Under the pieces are notes generated by a model. That model saw only the letters and a list, made by a program, of their open reading frames with translations. It made no database searches and was not told the DNA's origin. From positions 62,001-126,000 of the forward strand of contig CAKUKE010000002.1 of assembly GCA_934662505.1 (NCBI GenBank): a stretch of DNA of 64,000 bases, written 5' to 3'. The translations under genes and the position numbers were made by a program. The stretch is from an uncultured Clostridia bacterium. GTDB lineage: Bacteria; Bacillota; Clostridia; Christensenellales; Aristaeellaceae. Below are positions 59,812-64,000 of the stretch, piece by piece (positions within the stretch are counted from its first letter, which is position 1; every line of letters begins with the position of its first letter).

Positions 59812-60852
59812 ATGAAAAAGTTTGTGGCGCTGCTCCTGGCACTGGTTCTGTGCCTGTCCGCTTCCCTGGCGGTCGCGGAAAACATCAAGCTGGATAAGCT
59901 GACCTTCGAATTCGTGCCCTCCAAGGACGCGGATGTCATCATCACCGGCACCAAGAACCTGCCTGAACTGGTGCAGAAGGAAATGGCGAACCTGGGCTAC
60001 GACATTGGCGAAGTGGACATCACCGTGGGCACCACCTATGAAGCCACCGGCGAAGCCATGGCTGCCGGCGCCATTGATATCGGCTGGCTGCCCGGCGGCA
60101 CCTACGCCCTGTTCAGCGACGAAGTGGACGTCATTCTGACCGCCACCCGCGCCGGCCTGAGCAACGACTCGACCGACCCCAACACCTGGAACGGCGATGC
60201 GAACAAGACCCTGCCCACCGATGAGCAGGTAACGTTCTACCGTTCTCTGATTTACGCCGCGCCTACCGCCTATGGTAAGGAGCTGGCCGCCAAGGTGGCC
60301 AACGGCGAAAAGCTGACCTGGGAAGACCTGGACAAGGCGACCTGGGCGGTCGGCAAGACCTCCTCTTCCGCCGGTTACATCTATCCCACCATGTGGCTGA
60401 TGGAAAACTACGACGGCAAAAAGATCTCCGATCTGAGCCACGTGGTGCAGCTGGGCTATGCCGACGCCTTCGCGCAGGCTGCTGCCGAGCAGGTGGACAT
60501 CATCGTGTGCTACGCCGACGGCCGCCGCGACTATGAAGACGCCTGGAAGCTGCCCACCAACGAAGCGGACAAGACCGGCAAGGCCGGTATGGGTCGCGAA
60601 GACAGCATCTGGAACGAACTGAACGTCATCGGCGTGACCGAGGGCATCTACAACGACACCGTGGCCATCACCAAGGCCAACCCCGAAGTGTACAACCCCG
60701 AGTTCATCAACGCCATCCAGACCGCGCTGATCAACATCATCAACACCGATGAAGGCAAGGAAATCTTCTCCGTGTACAGCCACACCGGCTATGCCGTGGC
60801 GACCGATTCCGACTACGACGGCGCCCGCACTGCCCTGAAGCTGGTGCAGTAA
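59812..60852 (+). CDS. phnD: phosphonate/phosphate-type ABC substrate-binding protein PhnD
   Basis: 346 aa with signal peptide (MKKFVALLLALVLCLSASLAVAEN). The mature protein has LTFEFVPSKDADVI near its start and GAIDIGWLPGGTY and KTSSSAGYIYPT, the PhnD/PtxB-like pattern that binds the phosph(on)ate group with Ser/Thr backbone amides. The ligand could be phosphonate, phosphite, phosphate or a phospho-ester. GGAGG precedes the ATG. A terminator-like hairpin separates it from phnC. Confidence 0.9.
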   Translation: MKKFVALLLALVLCLSASLAVAENIKLDKLTFEFVPSKDADVIITGTKNLPELVQKEMANLGYDIGEVDITVGTTYEATGEAMAAGAIDIGWLPGGTYALFSDEVDVILTATRAGLSNDSTDPNTWNGDANKTLPTDEQVTFYRSLIYAAPTAYGKELAAKVANGEKLTWEDLDKATWAVGKTSSSAGYIYPTMWLMENYDGKKISDLSHVVQLGYADAFAQAAAEQVDIIVCYADGRRDYEDAWKLPTNEADKTGKAGMGREDSIWNELNVIGVTEGIYNDTVAITKANPEVYNPEFINAIQTALINIINTDEGKEIFSVYSHTGYAVATDSDYDGARTALKLVQ

Positions 60853-60865
60853 TTCCGTATTGCCG

Positions 60866-60899
60866 GGCGGCTCCGTTTTGACGGCGGAGCCGCCTTTTT
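60866..60899 (+). terminator. intra-operon terminator between phnD and phnC
   Basis: GGCGGCTCCG (60866-60875) with CGGAGCCGCC (60885-60894), 9-nt loop, then TTTTT. It would give more PhnD than the ATPase and permeases. Confidence 0.85.
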
Positions 60900-60956
60900 C
60901 CAGATTGAACAGAAACAACACGCGGGTGAACCAAAGCGCAAGGGGGAACATGAACC

Positions 60957-61715
60957 TTGATCGAGTTTAAAAATGTGAGCAAAACCTATCCCAACGGCGT
61001 CAAGGGACTCAAAAATGTCAACCTGACCATCGATCAGGGCGAGTTCGTGGCCATTATTGGCCTGTCCGGCGCGGGCAAGTCGACGCTGATCCGCACCATC
61101 AACCGGATGATCGATATCACGGAAGGTGAATTGACCGTAGATGACGTCAACGTGATGTCGCTCAAGGGCAAATCCATGCGCCGCTTCCGCCGGAAAATCG
61201 GCATGATTTTCCAGTCCTTTAATCTGGTGACCCGCTCCACAGCCATCAAGAACGTGCTTTCATCCATGGTGCCGGATATGAACTTTTTCCGAGTGCTGCT
61301 GGGCATTTTCACGCCCGCGCAGAAAATGAAAGCGCTGGAGGCGCTGGATAAGGTGGGCATTCTGGACAAGGCCTACACGCGCTGCGACCAGCTGTCCGGC
61401 GGTCAGCAGCAGCGGGTCGCGCTGGCCCGCACCCTGAACCAGTCGCCCACGATCATCCTGGCCGACGAACCGGTGGCCGCGCTGGATCCGGTGACGGCGC
61501 ATCAGGTAATGAGCGACTTCAAACGCATCAACGAAGAAATGAACATTTCCATTCTGATCAATATCCACCACGTGGATCTGGCGCTCAAATACGCGACTAG
61601 GGTGGTGGGCATCCGTGCAGGCGAAATCGTATACGACGGTCCCACGTCGGACGTGACGCAGGACGTGCTGGATCGCATTTATAACGGCGCTTCCGTTCCG
61701 CAGGCGGGCGAGTAA
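60957..61715 (+). CDS. phnC: phosphonate ABC transporter ATPase PhnC
   Basis: 252 aa. Walker A GLSGAGKST near residue 35, FQSFNLVTRSTAIKNVL (PhnC-type), signature LSGGQQQRVALART, Walker B IILADEPVAALDP, switch His in NIHHVDLALKYATRV. The start is TTG 60957 (IEFKNVSKTYPNG follows); GGGGG lies 11 nt ahead. It energises the two permeases encoded next. Confidence 0.93.
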   Translation: MIEFKNVSKTYPNGVKGLKNVNLTIDQGEFVAIIGLSGAGKSTLIRTINRMIDITEGELTVDDVNVMSLKGKSMRRFRRKIGMIFQSFNLVTRSTAIKNVLSSMVPDMNFFRVLLGIFTPAQKMKALEALDKVGILDKAYTRCDQLSGGQQQRVALARTLNQSPTIILADEPVAALDPVTAHQVMSDFKRINEEMNISILINIHHVDLALKYATRVVGIRAGEIVYDGPTSDVTQDVLDRIYNGASVPQAGE

Positions 61716-61726
61716 GGGGGCGCGGC

Positions 61727-62578
61727 ATGAAAAAGAGTGGGCAGGCGGAGTACCGTGCTCCGCTTTTTGACAGAATATTCAAACCCAGAACCATGACGCT
61801 GCCCAACGGGCACACCGTGCAGCGTCCCCGGTCGCGGCAGCCGCTGATCTGGCTGCTGCTCATTGCGGCCGTTGCTGCTTCCGTGGAGCTGACCGGCTTC
61901 GATCTTGGCATCATCGTGCGCCGCGGACATCAGTTCACCGTTATTCTGGAAAAAATCTTCCATCCCGATTTTTCCTATTTCGGCAAGGTGGTAGGGCCGC
62001 TGCTGGACACCATCAAAATGTCCCTGCTGGGTTCCGCGCTGGGCGCCACGCTGGCACTGCCTTTTGCGGTGCTGGCATCCACCAACGTGAACCGCAGCGG
62101 CGTAGCGGTTGCCGTGCTGCGTTTTCTGCTGAACATTGTGCGTACCCTGCCTACGCTGGTCATCGCCAAGTTTGCGGCGCTGCTGTTTGGGCTGGGCACC
62201 TTTGCGGGCACCGTGGCCATCACCGTCTTCACCTTCGGCGTGGTGTCCAAGATGATGTACGAGTCCATTGAAACCATCGATATGGGGGCGTTTGAAGCGC
62301 TGGAAAGCGCAGGCGCCAACAAGTTTCAGGCATTCTGGACGGCCTGCTTTCCGCAGATTCTGCCCACGTACCTGTCGGACTGCCTCTACAGTCTGGAAAT
62401 GAACATCCGTGCGGCGGCCATTCTGGGTTATGTGGGCGCGGGCGGTCTGGGACTGCTCATTGACGAGCGCATCGGATGGCGCGATTATAACGGACTGGGC
62501 ATGGTGCTGCTGGCGCTGTTTGTGGTGGTGCTGATCATTGAAAACACCAGTCAGTATCTGCGTAAGAAGCTGAGTTGA
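61727..62578 (+). CDS. phnE: phosphonate ABC transporter permease PhnE (first)
   Basis: 283 aa, about six membrane helices. LLDTIKMSLLGSALGATLALPFAVLAS and the EAA-like loop EALESAGANKFQAFWTACFPQILP, followed by NIRAAAILGYVGAGGLGLLI, are PhnE marks. The N-terminal 45 residues are hydrophilic. ATG 61727 lies 12 nt after phnC. Works with the second PhnE as a heterodimer. Confidence 0.92.
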   Translation: MKKSGQAEYRAPLFDRIFKPRTMTLPNGHTVQRPRSRQPLIWLLLIAAVAASVELTGFDLGIIVRRGHQFTVILEKIFHPDFSYFGKVVGPLLDTIKMSLLGSALGATLALPFAVLASTNVNRSGVAVAVLRFLLNIVRTLPTLVIAKFAALLFGLGTFAGTVAITVFTFGVVSKMMYESIETIDMGAFEALESAGANKFQAFWTACFPQILPTYLSDCLYSLEMNIRAAAILGYVGAGGLGLLIDERIGWRDYNGLGMVLLALFVVVLIIENTSQYLRKKLS

Positions 62579-62591
62579 GGAGGCGGCGGCA

Positions 62592-63440
62592 ATGAAGAAA
62601 GCATCGGTAAAAAGCCTGTCGGATCGTCCGCTGTCCATTCAGGAAACCTATGACGCGCGGCCGAGGCGCTGGTGGCTGTATACCCTGATCCTGCTGGTGG
62701 TGGTTGCTTTGCTGGGGTGGTCCGGCAGCAGCGTGGAGTACAAGGGGCTGGCGACCAAGGGCGCTGAGGTGGCCAAGGGCATTGGTTATGGCATCATTCA
62801 CCCGGATACGGGGCTGCTGTTTGACCTGAGCAGCGAGGGCGTACCCTACCAGCTGCTGCAGACGGTGGCCATCGCCGTGCTGGGCACCCTGATCGGCGGT
62901 CTGCTGGCCATTCCATTCAGTTTTCTGGCATGTGACAAGATTGTGCCCAAGTGGCTGGCGTTCCTGTTCCGGGCGTTCATCCTGCTCATCCGCACCATTC
63001 CCAGCCTGGTCTGGGCGCTGGTGTGGATTCGCGTGACCGGCCCCAACGCCTTCTGCGGTGTGGTGACCCAGTCCATCTGCTCCATCGGCATGATTACAAA
63101 AATGTATATCAATGCCATTGAGGATCTGGATACCCGCATTTTAGAGTCGCTGGATGCGGCGGGGTGCACCGTTTTTCAGAAGATCCGCTACGGTATTCTG
63201 CCGCAGATCGTGCCCAACTTCATTTCGACTGTCATCTATCGGTTTGACATCAATGTGAAGGACGCAACGACGCTGGGCATTGTGGGCGCAGGCGGTATCG
63301 GCGCGCCGCTCATTCAGTGCATTTCCTCCTCCCGCTGGAGCATGGTCGGCGCATACCTGTTCGGTATGGTGGTGCTGATGCTGGTCATCGAGTTCTGCTC
63401 TACCCGCATCCGCCGCAAGCTGACGCAGGGTACCCGCTGA
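62592..63440 (+). CDS. phnE: phosphonate ABC transporter permease PhnE (second)
   Basis: 282 aa, about six membrane helices. LLQTVAIAVLGTLIGGLLAIPFSFLA, IRTIPSLVWALVWIRVTGP, and the EAA-like loop ESLDAAGCTVFQKIRYGILPQIVP with NVKDATTLGIVGAGGIG. Paralogue of the first PhnE, 14 nt downstream behind GGAGGCGG. Two different PhnE genes imply a heterodimeric channel. Confidence 0.92.
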   Translation: MKKASVKSLSDRPLSIQETYDARPRRWWLYTLILLVVVALLGWSGSSVEYKGLATKGAEVAKGIGYGIIHPDTGLLFDLSSEGVPYQLLQTVAIAVLGTLIGGLLAIPFSFLACDKIVPKWLAFLFRAFILLIRTIPSLVWALVWIRVTGPNAFCGVVTQSICSIGMITKMYINAIEDLDTRILESLDAAGCTVFQKIRYGILPQIVPNFISTVIYRFDINVKDATTLGIVGAGGIGAPLIQCISSSRWSMVGAYLFGMVVLMLVIEFCSTRIRRKLTQGTR

Positions 63441-63465
63441 GGATCACTTTGGAGAAACGAACATC

Positions 63466-64000
63466 ATGACGCGCAATTTTAGACTGCTGTTTACCTCTGA
63501 CACCCATGGGTATCTTTATCCCACCGACTATACGGACGGCCGGGATAAGCCCATGGGGCTTTTTAAGCTGGCTGCGGCTTTCAAAAAAGACGGGAATACC
63601 CTGCTGCTGGATGGCGGCGACACCCTGCAGGGGTCGCCGTTTACCAACTACATGAACCGTCACCTGACCCGCCCGCATCCCATGGCGCAGGTGATGAACG
63701 CCATCGGGTATCAGTACGTGACGCTGGGCAACCACGATTTTAATAACGGCGTGGAAGCGCTGGAAGCGTACCTGACGGATCTGGACGCGGTATGCGTGTG
63801 CGCCAATATCCGGGATAAGGCGGGTCGGCTTCCCATCCGTCCCTACGCCGTTCATACGCTGCAGAATGGACTGCGGGTCGGCATTACAGGGGCGTGTACC
63901 CATTATGTCAAGGTGTGGGAAAACCCGGATACCCTTGCAAAACTGGAAATAGAGGAACCGCTGCCGGCGCTGAAACGGGCGCTTGACGCCATGCGGGGGC
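63466..64000 (+). CDS. 5'-nucleotidase/metallophosphatase-like protein, partial (cut by right edge)
   Basis: The first 178 residues are visible. No signal peptide. LLFTSDTHGYL (residues 7-17), LLDGGDTLQGSPF near 47, TLGNHDFNNG near 86 are the metal-binding motifs of UshA/5'-nucleotidase and 2',3'-cyclic phosphodiesterase enzymes. ATG 63466 follows GGAG, 25 nt after the second phnE. The lack of a signal suggests it dephosphorylates an imported ester in the cytoplasm. The C-terminal substrate domain lies beyond the window. Confidence 0.85.
   Translation, partial: MTRNFRLLFTSDTHGYLYPTDYTDGRDKPMGLFKLAAAFKKDGNTLLLDGGDTLQGSPFTNYMNRHLTRPHPMAQVMNAIGYQYVTLGNHDFNNGVEALEAYLTDLDAVCVCANIRDKAGRLPIRPYAVHTLQNGLRVGITGACTHYVKVWENPDTLAKLEIEEPLPALKRALDAMRG

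Noticed and set aside
1..64000. tRNA, rRNA, CRISPR, prophage, IS elements, replication origin
   Set aside because: I looked for TTCGAATC-type loops, repeat-spacer arrays, integrase or transposase motifs and DnaA-box clusters and noticed none; a computed scan could still find a tRNA.

Overview
The window looks like a chromosomal segment from a high-GC member of the Clostridia (Firmicutes). By eye it is GC-rich, with strong Shine-Dalgarno sites and frequent GTG/TTG starts. The order darA-holB-yaaT, the FloA/NfeD pair, LytTR regulators, TATPAPT-type linkers between cell-wall domains, SpoIID-like and SH3 proteins, and class-consensus sigma-A promoters all fit. A Christensenellales-like gut lineage is my guess; the sequence does not prove it. 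I see no phage, plasmid, IS element, CRISPR array, rRNA or tRNA.

Layout. 1-6.5 kb: a DUF4364 gene leaving the left edge, a stand-alone dehydrogenase C-terminal domain, trmL, two overlapping uracil-DNA glycosylase genes, NfeD, FloA, a membrane-anchored unknown, a LytTR regulator and a broken acetyltransferase. 6.5-15.4 kb: Na/phosphate symporter, a lipase-like protein, a large secreted peptidoglycan-binding protein, an almost gene-free 0.75 kb stretch with a possible cobalamin-riboswitch-like RNA, rpsI-rplM with a structured leader, and NamZ. 15.5-19 kb: glnS, gltX and an HPr-like protein without the phosphorylatable histidine. 19.2-23.9 kb: a branched-chain amino-acid ABC operon in which permease and ATPase are fused. 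24.2-31 kb: a heterodimeric ABC exporter, a GH29 enzyme and a polysaccharide deacetylase.

31.2-38.9 kb: YbaK, an APH-like kinase, SpoIID/SH3 and C39-like proteins, a MATE exporter, a lipid kinase and upp. 39-47 kb: a probable eight-gene operon, GntR-pepF-Lrp-aminotransferase-CapA-pyrR-(degenerate isopropylmalate dehydrogenase-like)-phosphodiesterase. 47.7-52.3 kb, minus strand: darA-holB-yaaT and deoB-punA. 52.4-57.2 kb: an rRNA methyltransferase, an AgrAC-type two-component pair and a second MATE exporter. 57.3-64 kb: a GH42-like hydrolase, then a phosphonate-type ABC operon (phnD, phnC, two phnE) ending in a cytoplasmic 5'-nucleotidase-like phosphatase cut by the right edge.

How it fits together. 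Several loci serve the envelope (PG binding, NamZ, deacetylase, SpoIID, CapA, FloA). Others serve nucleotide and phosphate salvage (upp, pyrR, punA, deoB, phn plus nucleotidase, Na/Pi symporter) and amino-acid or peptide use (liv, pepF, aminotransferase). The most unusual items are the catalytically dead dehydrogenase-like protein in the pyrR operon, the orphan riboswitch-like RNA, the LivM-LivG fusion, the coupled UDG pair, the structured rplM leader, and inverted repeats sitting on promoters.
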